DNA of 64,000 nucleotides, taken from contig JADKCH010000001.1 in assembly GCA_016714685.1 (NCBI GenBank), positions 310,001 through 374,000 on the forward strand, given 5' to 3'. Positions 31,802 through 42,287 of the stretch are shown in pieces. The notes below the pieces were generated by a model. The model saw only the letters and a list, made by a program, of their open reading frames with translations. It was not told the origin of the DNA and did not search any database. This DNA is from Candidatus Geothrix odensensis (lineage in GTDB: Bacteria > Acidobacteriota > Holophagae > Holophagales > Holophagaceae). The number at the start of each line of letters is the position of its first letter. The stretch's first letter is position 1. Both the position numbers and the translations under genes were made by a program.

Positions 31802-32575
31802 TCAGGCCTTCTGGAGGATGTAGAACACGTAGCCGTAGGCGTGTCCTGCACGGCGATAGAGGTCCATCTCGGCCCTCATGCTCGCGATGGTCTCCGCCAG
31901 GCCCTCCTGCTCCTCGCATAGGCGACAACGGGCCTCCACCTGATCGAAGTAGTCCCACCAGTCTTGGCTGGGCAGCCGAAAGTGGCCGAGCACCTCCAGA
32001 CCGAGCCCCCGCGCGGTCCGGAGGTTGGCTTCCTCCGTACCCATGGTGGGATACCAGTCGCCCCAGGCCTGGCGGGCGGCGGGAGGCGGGCTGTCCTCGA
32101 ACCAGGTGGCATCCGTGAAGGCCATGACCCCGCCGGGACGGAGAAGCTCCCGCCAGACGCGGAGCCCCTCGGCCCAGCCGATGTGCGCGATGGCGCCTTC
32201 GGACCAGAGGAGGTCGAGACTTCCCGCCGGGATGCCGGGATTCGCCATGTCACCCGTACGGGGTCTCACCAGCGGCAGCAGCCCCTGGGCCTGGGCGGCT
32301 TCCCACAGGTCATCCAGGGCCGTTCCGTCGGCATCCAGGGCCAGAATGGGCGCCCGCAGTGGCTGGAGCGCCCGGGCAAGCACCAGGGTGGAGGCACCGG
32401 AACCACAGCCGAGGTCGGCGATGGCGGGCCGCACCGGCAGGGGACACAGGGACAGGGCGCGCAGCGTCGAGGCTTCGCTGCCAGGGCCTTTGCGTGTCAT
32501 GCCCTTGAACAGGCGCAGCAGGGGTGTGAATGCCTCCATGAAGGGCATGGAGGGAAAGGGAGGGTGCAGACTCAT
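31802..32575 (-). CDS. SAM-dependent methyltransferase
   Basis: The product is 257 aa with a class I Rossmann fold. Motif I is IADLGCGSGAS (about 53-63), the acidic residue closing strand 2 is in ILALDADG, and a motif near LLWSEGAIAHIG plus LRPGGVMAFTDATWF follow. Full-length for small-molecule or related methyltransferases; the substrate is unknown. The ATG at 32575 has GGAG six bases upstream. A terminator follows at 31606-31638, and the upstream region ends the rpoD transcript, so it is a single-gene unit. Confidence 0.85.
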   Translation of the reverse strand: MSLHPPFPSMPFMEAFTPLLRLFKGMTRKGPGSEASTLRALSLCPLPVRPAIADLGCGSGASTLVLARALQPLRAPILALDADGTALDDLWEAAQAQGLLPLVRPRTGDMANPGIPAGSLDLLWSEGAIAHIGWAEGLRVWRELLRPGGVMAFTDATWFEDSPPPAARQAWGDWYPTMGTEEANLRTARGLGLEVLGHFRLPSQDWWDYFDQVEARCRLCEEQEGLAETIASMRAEMDLYRRAGHAYGYVFYILQKA

Positions 32576-32717
32576 ATGAATCTCCAATGCAATGCGTTGA
32601 ACGAGGGACCCACTGGGCCCCGGACGGGGGATTCGCCTTCCGCTTCGCCTACGAAGCGGCCAGCACCGAGTCCTTGTTCAAGCTGCGATTGGAATGCATC
32701 CATGCTCCATGGGCAGA

Positions 32718-32756
32718 ATAACAAAAAAAAGCTCCGATCACTCGGAGCCTTTTCGT
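32718..32756 (-). terminator. Rho-independent terminator of rpoD
   Basis: GGCTCCGA and TCGGAGCT form a stem with a short loop, followed on the minus strand by T8 (plus-strand AAAAAAAA). It ends 15 bp after the rpoD stop. Confidence 0.85.
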
Positions 32757-32771
32757 CTCATGCGAGGCTGG

Positions 32772-34496
<1,725 letters not shown>

Positions 34497-34632
34497 TCGT
34501 ACCTCAAAGAGCGCTGCGAACGTCGGACCGGGGGACCCGGTGGCCGAGGGATATGCAGAGTTCGGCCAATGTACCGGCCGAATCCGGAACTTTTCAGTAT
34601 ACGGAATCCAGGAATTCAGGCAAGGGCCGGGC

Positions 34633-36360
34633 TCAGCGGGCAACCCTCCGGCGGCGGGAGAGCTCCTTCTGGCGGGCCAGCAGGTCGTTCTGCCGGGCCA
34701 TGACCCGATGCATCAGGGCGGCATCCACCATGGTGGCGGGATCCTGGAGCAGGCGGTTGTTGGCCTGGAGTTCCCGGTCCACGTAGCGCCCCTCAAGCCG
34801 GGCGAAGAGGGAATCGGCATCCCGGCCCGCCTCATCCTGCCGGCTGGCCTGGGCCTCCAGGTGGCGCAGGGCCGCCACGGCGCCATCGGGCAGCAGGCTG
34901 ACCTCGCCTTCCGCATCCAGCAGGGCCTGGAGGAGGGGGGCGCCCTGCAGGCTCTCCCACCAGGCGGGAGGGACCTCCTGGACCCGGCGCCACTGGCCGG
35001 CGGTGCTCAGCAGGAGCAGGGAGCGGATCAGGTCATCCAGTTCCGGCAGTCCGGGTGAGGCGGGAGCGTCCGCCTCCAGTGGCTGGGCGGGGACGGACCG
35101 TCCCTTCACGGCCCGGTCCAGCTCCTGCAGGGGCACCTGCAGCTGGTGGGCCAGGCTGGCAAAGAGATCCCGGCTCTCCGTGGTGCGGGGCAGGTAGGGC
35201 AGGAAGTCCAGCAGGTCCTTGAAGGCGCCCATCCGATCCGTGATGCGGCGCAGGTCCTTGCCCTCCATGGCCCGGTCCACCATGAAGGCGGTCCAGTCCG
35301 GCGCCGCGCGCAGCAGTTCCCGGAAGGCCTCGCCGCCCAGCTTGAGGCACCAGGTGTCGGGATCCTCGCCCTGGGGCAGCTCCAGCAGGCGCACCTCGAA
35401 GCCCAGGGGCAGGGCCATGCGCAGCCCCTTCTCCATGGCCCGGCGTCCGGCGGCGTCGCCGTCGAAGCAGAGGATGACCCGGCGCGTGAAGCGGCCCAGG
35501 GCCTTGAGGTGCTCATCAGTAAGGGCCGTGCCCAGGGGCGCGACGGCCTGGTGGATGCCGTGCTGGTGCAGCTGCAGCACGTCGAAATAGCCTTCCACCA
35601 CCAGGGCCCCGTCCTTCATGGCGCCCTTGGCGCGGTGGAAGCCGAAGAGGGTGCCGCCCTTGTGGAAGAGGGGTGTGTCACGGGTGTTCAGGTATTTCGG
35701 CTGGCCTTCGCCCATGATGCGGCCGCCGAAGGCCACCACGCGGCCCCGGGCATCGTGGATGGGGATGGTGAGGCGGTTGCGCAGGAAGTCGACCTGGGTG
35801 CCCCGCTCGCTGCGGCTGGCCAGGCCCGCCTGTTCCAGCAATTCGCCCGAGAAATTCAGCCCCCGCAGGTGGTTCACCAGCGCATCCCAGGCATCGGGGG
35901 CCATGCCGAAGCCGGCCTCGGCCAGGAAGGGACCTTCGTAGCCGCGGTCGCGGAGGTAGGTCCGGGCGCCCTCGTGGCGGGTGAGCTGGGCCTCGAAGAA
36001 GGCCTGGGCCGCGTCCAGGGCCGAGCGCATGCGGGTCTCCAGGTCCACCTCGGCGGAGGGCCGCTCGCGGCGCTGGGGCAAGTCGATGCCCGCGGCCCGG
36101 GCCAGCTGCTCCAGCGCCTCGGGGAAGGTCATGCCCTCGCGCTCCATGAGCCAGGCGAAGGCGTCGCCATGCTTGCCGCAGCCGAAGCAGTGGTAGAAGC
36201 CCCGGTTGGCCACCACCTGGAAGCTGGGGCTGCGCTCGGCATGGAAGGGGCAGAGGCCCACATGGGCCGAGCCCTGCTTGCGCAGCTTCACTGCCGAGCC
36301 CACCAGGGCCAGCAGGTCCGTCGCGTCCCGGACGCGCTCGACGATTTCGCGGTCACGCAT
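34633..36360 (-). CDS. dnaG: DNA primase
   Basis: The product is 575 aa; it lays RNA primers at the replication fork. N-terminal zinc-binding CHC2 domain: CPFHAERSPSFQ and YHCFGCGKHGDAF (about 37-65). Then the DnaG catalytic N-domain (RLTIPIHDARGRVVAFGGR) and TOPRIM with VVEGYFDVL and ILCFDGDAAGRRA. The C-terminal helical region is the DnaB helicase-interaction part. Start at ATG 36360 (MRDREIVERVRDATDLL) fits the family. Divergent from the P-loop gene at 36436. Confidence 0.95.
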   Translation of the reverse strand: MRDREIVERVRDATDLLALVGSAVKLRKQGSAHVGLCPFHAERSPSFQVVANRGFYHCFGCGKHGDAFAWLMEREGMTFPEALEQLARAAGIDLPQRRERPSAEVDLETRMRSALDAAQAFFEAQLTRHEGARTYLRDRGYEGPFLAEAGFGMAPDAWDALVNHLRGLNFSGELLEQAGLASRSERGTQVDFLRNRLTIPIHDARGRVVAFGGRIMGEGQPKYLNTRDTPLFHKGGTLFGFHRAKGAMKDGALVVEGYFDVLQLHQHGIHQAVAPLGTALTDEHLKALGRFTRRVILCFDGDAAGRRAMEKGLRMALPLGFEVRLLELPQGEDPDTWCLKLGGEAFRELLRAAPDWTAFMVDRAMEGKDLRRITDRMGAFKDLLDFLPYLPRTTESRDLFASLAHQLQVPLQELDRAVKGRSVPAQPLEADAPASPGLPELDDLIRSLLLLSTAGQWRRVQEVPPAWWESLQGAPLLQALLDAEGEVSLLPDGAVAALRHLEAQASRQDEAGRDADSLFARLEGRYVDRELQANNRLLQDPATMVDAALMHRVMARQNDLLARQKELSRRRRVAR

Positions 36361-36435
36361 GCTCCAGGCATAACACGAGACCGGGTCGGGATCGAGGACT
36401 CATGGCATGCTTGAGGATTCGCACGGTGGAGCCCC

Positions 36436-37422
36436 ATGACCCAGCTGCTCGACACGATCCTGCTCTTCAGCCTGCCCGCCTCGGGCAAGTCGGAGGTGCG
36501 CCGCTACCTGGCCAGCCTCACCCCGGACCAGTGCCGGAACGACTTCCACATGGGGCCCACGCTGCAGCTGGACGACTACCCCTACGTGCACCTCATGCAC
36601 CGCATCGACGACGAGCTGAAGGCCAACGGCCTGGGCTACGCCTACTACCACGGCCCCAGCCGTCCCTTCCGGGACAACTGGACCTGGGCCGTGCTCATCG
36701 AGCTGCTGAACGAGGACCACGCCAACCTCATGGCCAGCCGCCAGGTGGAGGTGGCCAGCGCCGCCCAGCACCTCTTCGACCGGCTGGACGCCGCCCACGC
36801 CAAGGTGGGTCTGCACGAATACCTGGGTGACATCCCGCACCGCCTCCGGGTGCGCATGGCCGAGGCCCTGGAGACCGAGTGCCGGGCCGAGCTGGACGTG
36901 CTGAACCGCCAGAACGCCCAGGACAAGGCCGGCCGAACCCTCGTCATCGAGGCCGCCCGGGGCGGCGCCCACGGCTCGGCGTTCCCGCTTTGCCCACCCC
37001 ACGGCTACGACACGGCCTTCCAGACGCTGTCGCCCGCCATCCTGGAGAAGGCGGCTGTGCTCTACGTCTGGGTGGATCCCACCGAGAGCCGCCGGAAGAA
37101 CATCGAGCGGGGCCGACCCGACGGCCAGGGCAGCATCCTCCATCACAGCGTGCCCATGGAGGTGATGCTGGGCCAGTACGGCACCGACGACATGGCCTGG
37201 CTCATGGAGCAGAGCGACCGCCCCGGCACCATCCGCGTGGAGCGCATCGTGCCGGTCGGCGATCGCTACGAGACGAAGGTCTACCACCTGCCCGTGGCCC
37301 GCTTCGACAACCGCAACGACCTGACCACCTTCGTCCGCGAAGACCAGAAGCTTTGGAAACCGGCCGATGTGCAGGCCATCCATGGCGGACTGAAACAGGC
37401 TTTCGATCAGTTGGCCAAATAA
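36436..37422 (+). CDS. P-loop protein of unknown function (nucleotide-binding)
   Basis: The product is 328 aa. LLFSLPASGKSEVRRYLASL near the N-terminus is a Walker A-like loop with Pro-Ala replacing the usual Gly-x. The protein is rich in Asp, His and Tyr in the middle (MGPTLQLDDYPYVHLMHRID) and ends LKQAFDQLAK. VLYVWVDPTESRRKNIERG recalls the LID-type region of kinases acting on small molecules. GGTGGAG lies before the ATG. I take it as a P-loop kinase-like NTPase; no family name can be given. Divergent from dnaG, facing the minus-strand transporter across a palindrome. Confidence 0.72.
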   Translation: MTQLLDTILLFSLPASGKSEVRRYLASLTPDQCRNDFHMGPTLQLDDYPYVHLMHRIDDELKANGLGYAYYHGPSRPFRDNWTWAVLIELLNEDHANLMASRQVEVASAAQHLFDRLDAAHAKVGLHEYLGDIPHRLRVRMAEALETECRAELDVLNRQNAQDKAGRTLVIEAARGGAHGSAFPLCPPHGYDTAFQTLSPAILEKAAVLYVWVDPTESRRKNIERGRPDGQGSILHHSVPMEVMLGQYGTDDMAWLMEQSDRPGTIRVERIVPVGDRYETKVYHLPVARFDNRNDLTTFVREDQKLWKPADVQAIHGGLKQAFDQLAK

Positions 37423-37440
37423 AAGTTTCAGTCTACAGAT

Positions 37441-37502
37441 TCCACAGATTTCACAGATTCAAGTGCAAAAGGAAATCTGTGTGAATCTGTGAAATCTGTG
37501 GA
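37441..37502. repeat. Intergenic palindrome built from CACAGATT repeats
   Basis: Perfect 20-bp arms: TCCACAGATTTCACAGATTC and its exact reverse complement at 37483-37502, with about 22 bp between, itself containing GGAAATCTGTGT. It lies between the convergent P-loop and transporter genes. Confidence 0.85.
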
Positions 37503-37514
37503 CCGACTTCTTTT

Positions 37515-38858
37515 TCAGTGTGCGCTGCTGCCCGCCTTGGCGTTCCAGATGCGGGTCATGATGTAGGCGCCGATGAGGCTGAAGGGGATGATGGACCCCA
37601 CCCAGATCCAGGCGTGGGCGGGCTGGTGGCCGTGGGCGGCCACGCCGTCCCAGCCGTAGGTCTTGAGGATCCAGCCCAGGCCGAAGCCCGTGAGGCCCGA
37701 GCCGATGTACTGGATGCCGTCCAGGGCGCCGGCCACGGAGGCCGCGGCCTTGCGGCCCCCGAAGTCCATGCTGGCCGTGCCGCTGAGCATGCCGTGGACG
37801 CCGAAGATGAACATGGCCGTGAGACCCAGCAGGATCACCGCCCAGATCTGCCCCCCGGTGCTGCCCTGGCCCAGCGTCATGCCCAGCAGGGCCAGCATCA
37901 CCACCTGCACCAGGTAGAAGAGGAAGGCCACGGGCGGCCGGCGGGACTGGAAGAGCTTGTCGCTCATCCAGCCGCACACCAGGCCGCCCAGGATGCCGCC
38001 ACCCATGAAGGCGATCCCGGTCCACCAGAAGAGGTGGTCCTTCTTGCCCAGGTGGTAGATCTCCTGGAGGTATTCCGTGAAGTAGAGCATCACGCCCTGG
38101 CGCACGAAACCTGTGCAGAACTCCGCGAAGATCAGGGCCACGATCACCGGGTTGTGGAAGACCTTGCGGAAGAGCTCGCGCAGGGGCAGGGGGGCGTCCT
38201 CGGCGGAGGCGGCGTTGGAACCGTCGCCGGTGTCGAAGTCGGCCTGGCCCGCATGGCTGGGGCGGTTGCGCACCAGGAACCAGTCGACGACGAACATCGT
38301 GGTCATGGCGGCGGCGGGCACGAACCAGATGACCGTCCAGCTGCGGGAGCTGGCCAGGAGCCAGGCGCCGATGGTGGTGGCCAGGAAGTAGCCCGAGCTG
38401 ATCATGATGCCGAAGATGCCGCCGAAGACGCCGCGCTCCTTCACATGGAACCAGGTGCTGTTCACCTTGACCACGGAGAGGGCCCCGAAGCTCTGGAAGT
38501 ACATGTTCAGGCTCCAGAGCAGGCTCATGCTCACCAGAACTTTCGAGGCGTCGCCGTTCAGGAACATGAACCCGATGAGCAGGTTCAGCAGGGCCGCGCC
38601 GAGGGAGCCCACCAGGATGGCCTTGCGGCCGCCGATGCGGTCCGCGATGGGCCCGTTCAACGCCACGGCCAGGCCGTAGGTCCAGAAGCCAGCGGAGGCG
38701 ATGAGGCCCATCTCGGCCTTGTCCAGGTGGTACCAGGCGCCGATGTCGTTCTTCACGATGTTGAAGTTGTAGCGACCCATGTACATGGCCGCATAGGTCA
38801 GGCCGAGCGGAAACCAGTTCAGGAACCGGCGCAGACGGAAAGCGGGACTGTGATCCAA
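37515..38858 (-). CDS. MFS transporter, organophosphate:phosphate antiporter-like
   Basis: The product is 447 aa from a TTG (GAGG six bases upstream); a longer version beginning at a TTG at 38906 is possible. About 12 membrane helices. TYAAMYMGRYNFNIVK in helix 1 is the signature of the OPA family (GlpT, UhpT, PgtP), and the loop 2-3 motif is ADRIGGRKAIL. Members exchange sugar phosphates or glycerol-3-phosphate for inorganic phosphate. No regulator sits next to it, so the substrate cannot be inferred. Confidence 0.86.
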   Translation of the reverse strand: MDHSPAFRLRRFLNWFPLGLTYAAMYMGRYNFNIVKNDIGAWYHLDKAEMGLIASAGFWTYGLAVALNGPIADRIGGRKAILVGSLGAALLNLLIGFMFLNGDASKVLVSMSLLWSLNMYFQSFGALSVVKVNSTWFHVKERGVFGGIFGIMISSGYFLATTIGAWLLASSRSWTVIWFVPAAAMTTMFVVDWFLVRNRPSHAGQADFDTGDGSNAASAEDAPLPLRELFRKVFHNPVIVALIFAEFCTGFVRQGVMLYFTEYLQEIYHLGKKDHLFWWTGIAFMGGGILGGLVCGWMSDKLFQSRRPPVAFLFYLVQVVMLALLGMTLGQGSTGGQIWAVILLGLTAMFIFGVHGMLSGTASMDFGGRKAAASVAGALDGIQYIGSGLTGFGLGWILKTYGWDGVAAHGHQPAHAWIWVGSIIPFSLIGAYIMTRIWNAKAGSSAH

Positions 38859-38927
38859 GGGAACCTCGATGCTCTCAAGGCTACTGGACGCCGGGGGATC
38901 CCCCAAGCCACGAGGCTGTAACGCCGG

Positions 38928-39473
38928 TCACTCCGCCTTGCGGAAGGCCTCGTCAGTGCTGGCCAACACCCAGGCCCCCTTGCGCTTCTCGAAGGTGGCG
39001 TGGCGGAGCTTGGTCTGCCCCACCTTCACGTCCTGGTGCAGGGCCTGGAAGAGGGGGAACTGGGCCGTGGGCTTCTCCAGCCGGATCTCGTAGGTGACGC
39101 GGGCGCCTTCGCGGGTGGGCTCCATTTTCGTGGCACGGACGAAGGCGGCCTCGGCCGCGGGCATGACGAAGCCACCCTTGGGGGCCGCCTTGATGGCCTT
39201 GGGGGCGTCGGGCTTCAGGCGGAACAGGAAGGTCTCCTGCCCTCCCTCGGTCCGGAGCTCGCAGGTGAACCAGCCGCTCGCCTCGAGGTTCTCCTTCAGG
39301 GTGGCGAGCCGCAGGTGGGTGGGAGACCCCTTCTCCGCCGAGGCCCTCTCCGGCACCGTCACCGGCACCACCACCGGATAGTCCTTGCGGATCAGATCCT
39401 CGGCCTTGCCGCGCTCCAGCTTGGAACTGCAGGCCAGGGTGAGCAGGAGGACGGGGAGGAGGATCGCGCGCAT
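38928..39473 (-). CDS. Lipoprotein of unknown function
   Basis: The product is 181 aa. MRAILLPVLLLTLAC is a lipoprotein signal with Cys15. The mature part begins SSKLERGKAEDLIRKDYPVV and ends TDEAFRKAE, with predicted beta strands (GWFTCELRTEGG, ARVTYEIRLEKPTAQFPL). No family recognised. It follows the transporter upstream by about 70 bp on the same strand, so they may share a promoter; kbl diverges from it on the other side. Confidence 0.75.
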   Translation of the reverse strand: MRAILLPVLLLTLACSSKLERGKAEDLIRKDYPVVVPVTVPERASAEKGSPTHLRLATLKENLEASGWFTCELRTEGGQETFLFRLKPDAPKAIKAAPKGGFVMPAAEAAFVRATKMEPTREGARVTYEIRLEKPTAQFPLFQALHQDVKVGQTKLRHATFEKRKGAWVLASTDEAFRKAE

Positions 39474-39570
39474 GGGATTCCTTTCCGATTCGCAAAGGGA
39501 TGCGGCAACGGCCTGCCCGCCACGCCACCCCGGAGTATCCTATCAAGCCTCATGATGATAGGAGATCCCC

Positions 39571-40764
39571 GTGAATCCCGGCTACCTGACCCACCTCAAC
39601 CGCGAGATCGAGCTGCTGAAGGAGGCCGGGCTCTTCAAGACCGAGCGCGTCATCACCTCGCCCCAGCAGCCCCAGATGAAGGCCAACGGGCGCGACGTGG
39701 TCTGCCTGTGCGCCAACAACTACCTGGGCCTGGCCAACCACCCGGAGGTGATCGCCGCCGCCAAGCAGGTGATGGACGCCCACGGCTTTGGCATGGCCTC
39801 GGTGCGTTTCATCTGCGGCACCCAGGACATCCACCGGGAGCTGGAGCAGAAGCTGGCTGCCTTCCTGGGCTTCGAGGACACCCAGCTGTACTCCAGCTGC
39901 TTCGACGCCAACGGGGCCATCTTCGAAGGGCTGCTGGGGGAGGAGGACGCCATCATCAGTGACGCGCTGAACCACGCCTCCATCATCGACGGCATCCGCC
40001 TCTGCAAGGCCAAGCGCTTCCGCTATGCCAACTCCGACATGGCCGATCTGGAGGCCCAGCTCAAGGCCGCCGACGAGGCCGGCGCCCGCTTCAAGCTGGT
40101 GGTCACCGATGGCGTCTTCAGCATGGACGGGTACATCGCGAAGCTCGGCGAGATCTGCGATCTGGCCGAGAAGTTCGGCGCCATGGTGATGGTGGACGAC
40201 AGCCACGCGGTGGGCTTCATGGGCGTGAACGGCCGGGGCACCCACGAGCACTGCGGGGTCATGGGCCGCATCGACTTCATGACTGGCACCTTCGGCAAGG
40301 CCCTGGGCGGCGCCTCTGGCGGCTACATCGCGGGCAAGCAGGTGGCCATCGACTGGCTGCGCCAGAAGGCCCGGCCCTACCTGTTCTCCAACTCCGTGGC
40401 GCCCACCATCGTGGCCGCCACCCTGAAGGTGCTGGACCTGCTCAAGAACAGCCAGGGCCTCATCAAGCAGGTGCATGAGAACGCCCGCTACTTCCGCGCG
40501 GGCATGGAGAAGGCCGGCTTCAAGCTGCTGCCCGGCGAGCACCCCATCGTGCCCGTGATGCTCTACGAGGCCCCCCTGGCCCAGGAGTTCGCCAAGCGCC
40601 TGCTGGACGAGGGCGTCTATGTCATCGGCTTCTTCTTCCCCGTGGTGCCCAAGGGCCTGGCCCGCATCCGCACCCAGATGAGCGCCGCCCACACCCGCGC
40701 CGACCTGGATCACGCCATCGCCGCCTTCACCAAGGTGGGACGCGAGCTGGGCGTCATTCAGTAG
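39571..40764 (+). CDS. kbl: Glycine C-acetyltransferase (2-amino-3-ketobutyrate CoA ligase)
   Basis: The product is 397 aa, the family's length. It splits 2-amino-3-ketobutyrate with CoA to glycine and acetyl-CoA, the second step of threonine breakdown after Tdh. PLP-binding Lys lies in TGTFGKALGGASGG (about 245), the Asp pairing with the cofactor ring in VMVDDSHAVGFMG, and LCANNYLGLANHPEV is at the N-terminus. Start is GTG with AGGAG seven bases upstream. tdh is in the same direction 3.9 kb away with unrelated genes between. Confidence 0.95.
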   Translation: MNPGYLTHLNREIELLKEAGLFKTERVITSPQQPQMKANGRDVVCLCANNYLGLANHPEVIAAAKQVMDAHGFGMASVRFICGTQDIHRELEQKLAAFLGFEDTQLYSSCFDANGAIFEGLLGEEDAIISDALNHASIIDGIRLCKAKRFRYANSDMADLEAQLKAADEAGARFKLVVTDGVFSMDGYIAKLGEICDLAEKFGAMVMVDDSHAVGFMGVNGRGTHEHCGVMGRIDFMTGTFGKALGGASGGYIAGKQVAIDWLRQKARPYLFSNSVAPTIVAATLKVLDLLKNSQGLIKQVHENARYFRAGMEKAGFKLLPGEHPIVPVMLYEAPLAQEFAKRLLDEGVYVIGFFFPVVPKGLARIRTQMSAAHTRADLDHAIAAFTKVGRELGVIQ

Positions 40765-40779
40765 GCTTGGAAAGGAATT

Positions 40780-40886
40780 CAATAAGCGGAGGAAAGCTGA
40801 GGGGTTGAGGAGAGCGGAGAAGGGCAGGGGTCGCCAGCCTCTTTTCCTCCGCTTTCCTCCGTATATCCGCTCTCCTCCGCTTATTT
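40780..40886. repeat. Intergenic palindrome built from GCGGAGGAAAG repeats
   Basis: Left arm AATAAGCGGAGGAAAGC, then further GAGGAGAGCGGAG units; right arm TTTCCTCCGTATATCCGC and TCTCCTCCGCTTATT. It separates convergent kbl and the MauE-like gene, and overlaps the stop codon of the latter. Confidence 0.82.
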
Positions 40887-41369
40887 CCCAGTTCCTTTTT
40901 CTTTGCCCCGGTGCCTGCTGGCCGTCTGGTTCGTCCGAGTCGTCGCGAGCAGTTGGGCGACCAGTAGGAGTAATCCCGCGTCGCGCAGGAGCAGCCACCG
41001 CATGTCGGCGAGGCGCTCGGCCTCCGTCTTGGGGGCGGAGGCGCCGAAGCACCCGCAGTCCACGGGATGGCGGCGGGCCAGGTTGAAGCCCAGGGCCAGG
41101 CAGAAGGAGAGGAGCAGGGCCCCGGTCCACAGGGCCGCGGCCCGGACCCAGAATCCCAGGCAGAGGGCCAGACCACAGAACAGCTCCAGCCAGGGCAACA
41201 CGAGGGCCAGGGGGTGGAGGCCCCAGGCTGGGATCAGCCCGTAGGCCCAGATGGCCTTGGCGAAGCCCGGCGGGTCGGCGAGCTTGGGCAGGGCCGCCGC
41301 GACGAAGACCAGGCCAAGAACGAGGCGGGCGGCCAAGGCCACTCTGGGATGACGCAGCCAGGCCCTCAT
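40881..41369 (-). CDS. MauE/DoxX-family membrane protein
   Basis: The product is 162 aa with four hydrophobic helices. ARLVLGLVFVAAALPKLADP is the typical first helix of DoxX/MauE proteins, and HPVDCGCFGAS is the cysteine motif shared by MauE-type redox or disulfide proteins. The ATG overlaps the stop of the upstream rhodanese gene (ATGA), so the two are coupled. MauE homologues help disulfide formation in exported enzymes; here the partner may be the rhodanese-like protein. Confidence 0.82.
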   Translation of the reverse strand: MRAWLRHPRVALAARLVLGLVFVAAALPKLADPPGFAKAIWAYGLIPAWGLHPLALVLPWLELFCGLALCLGFWVRAAALWTGALLLSFCLALGFNLARRHPVDCGCFGASAPKTEAERLADMRWLLLRDAGLLLLVAQLLATTRTNQTASRHRGKEKGTGK

Positions 41370-42013
41370 GGCTGGCCTTTCTCCACGGGGTGCTTCTGCG
41401 CCACCCAGTCTGGGAAGCCATCCCGATAGATGAGCAGGTGGAAGTAGCCTTCCCTCAGGAGTCGTTCCGCGAGGAGGTGGGAGTCCCGGCAGTCCCCACC
41501 GCTGCAGTAGATGACGATGGGATCTTCGGGACCGGGTCGCCGGGCGGCCTTGAAGGCGAGGAGCCGATCCTCCAGATCCGCCTCCCACACCGGGGCGCAC
41601 CAGGCCCCGGCCACATGGCCGGCCGCATACTCCCCGCTGCGACGGGCATCGAGGAAGGCATGACCGTCCTGGAAAGCCCGCCAGGCCTCCTGGCCGCTGA
41701 TCTCCCGGATGGGGCTGGCTGGAACGGCTGGCGGTGGGGTCGCTTTGACGCTTGGCCTGGGAACGGGAGGGACCGCCGGGCTGGTGGGCCGGGTCGGGCC
41801 CGGCGGCTGGACGGCTTCCACAGCCAGCGGCGGCCCAGGCGGCGCGACCTTCGCGGGAGGTGCGGTCGGGCCGGGCTGGCGGAAGCCCGACCAGGGCAGG
41901 CGGCGGGAGGGCGGCTGCAGGGCGTTGGACAACAGGGCCCCGACTCCCGCCAACCCGGCCAGGGCCAGCATGCGGAAGAGGGTGGTGCCGGGCTGGGAGA
42001 GCATGGGCCGCAT
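41366..42013 (-). CDS. Membrane-anchored rhodanese-like protein
   Basis: The product is 215 aa. One N-terminal helix (TLFRMLALAGLAGVGALLSNA) and a Pro-rich linker (about 45-120) place the C-terminal rhodanese domain outside the membrane. Rhodanese features: HAFLDARRSGEYAAGHVAGA and VIYCSGGDCRDSHLLAERLL with active-site Cys in CSGGDC. It probably handles sulfane sulfur or redox chemistry in the periplasm. The gene sits 5 bp after the stop of the small protein upstream and overlaps the MauE-like gene downstream. Confidence 0.82.
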   Translation of the reverse strand: MRPMLSQPGTTLFRMLALAGLAGVGALLSNALQPPSRRLPWSGFRQPGPTAPPAKVAPPGPPLAVEAVQPPGPTRPTSPAVPPVPRPSVKATPPPAVPASPIREISGQEAWRAFQDGHAFLDARRSGEYAAGHVAGAWCAPVWEADLEDRLLAFKAARRPGPEDPIVIYCSGGDCRDSHLLAERLLREGYFHLLIYRDGFPDWVAQKHPVEKGQP

Positions 42014-42018
42014 CTGGT

Positions 42019-42264
42019 TCAGAGCAAGATGTACCGGTAGGTGCCGGGATTCTGCTCCTTCAGGAGGAGCTGGATGGTCCAGCGGCCGTCGGGGTACCGC
42101 TCGAACAGGGTGGCGCTCATCACGGATTCCCTCAGCCAGAGGCGGATGGCCTCGTAGTCCTCGAAGGTCGGGGGCTCCCAGCCTTCCACGATGGGGGCGT
42201 GCCGGGAGGAACCGGGCTTGATCCGGTCCAGCAGGTGGGCCAGGGACGTCTCGGGGGCCGGCAT
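42019..42264 (-). CDS. Small hypothetical protein, first gene of the MauE/rhodanese set
   Basis: The product is 81 aa, MPAPETSLAHLLDRIKPGSS, with a middle region rich in aromatic and acidic residues (EGWEPPTFEDYEAIRLWLRE) and an end TYRYILL. GGAG lies six bases before the chosen ATG; GTG and ATG codons a few triplets upstream are alternatives. No membrane segment or signal. Unknown function; the tight spacing suggests it is part of the same transcript. Confidence 0.62.
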   Translation of the reverse strand: MPAPETSLAHLLDRIKPGSSRHAPIVEGWEPPTFEDYEAIRLWLRESVMSATLFERYPDGRWTIQLLLKEQNPGTYRYILL

Positions 42265-42287
42265 CTTCATCTCCACGGTTCAACCAC

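Noticed and set aside
36400..37383. 327-codon minus frame opposite the P-loop gene
   Set aside because: Rich in His/Val/Gly with no motif; a shadow of the plus-strand gene, which has a Walker A-like loop and a ribosome binding site.
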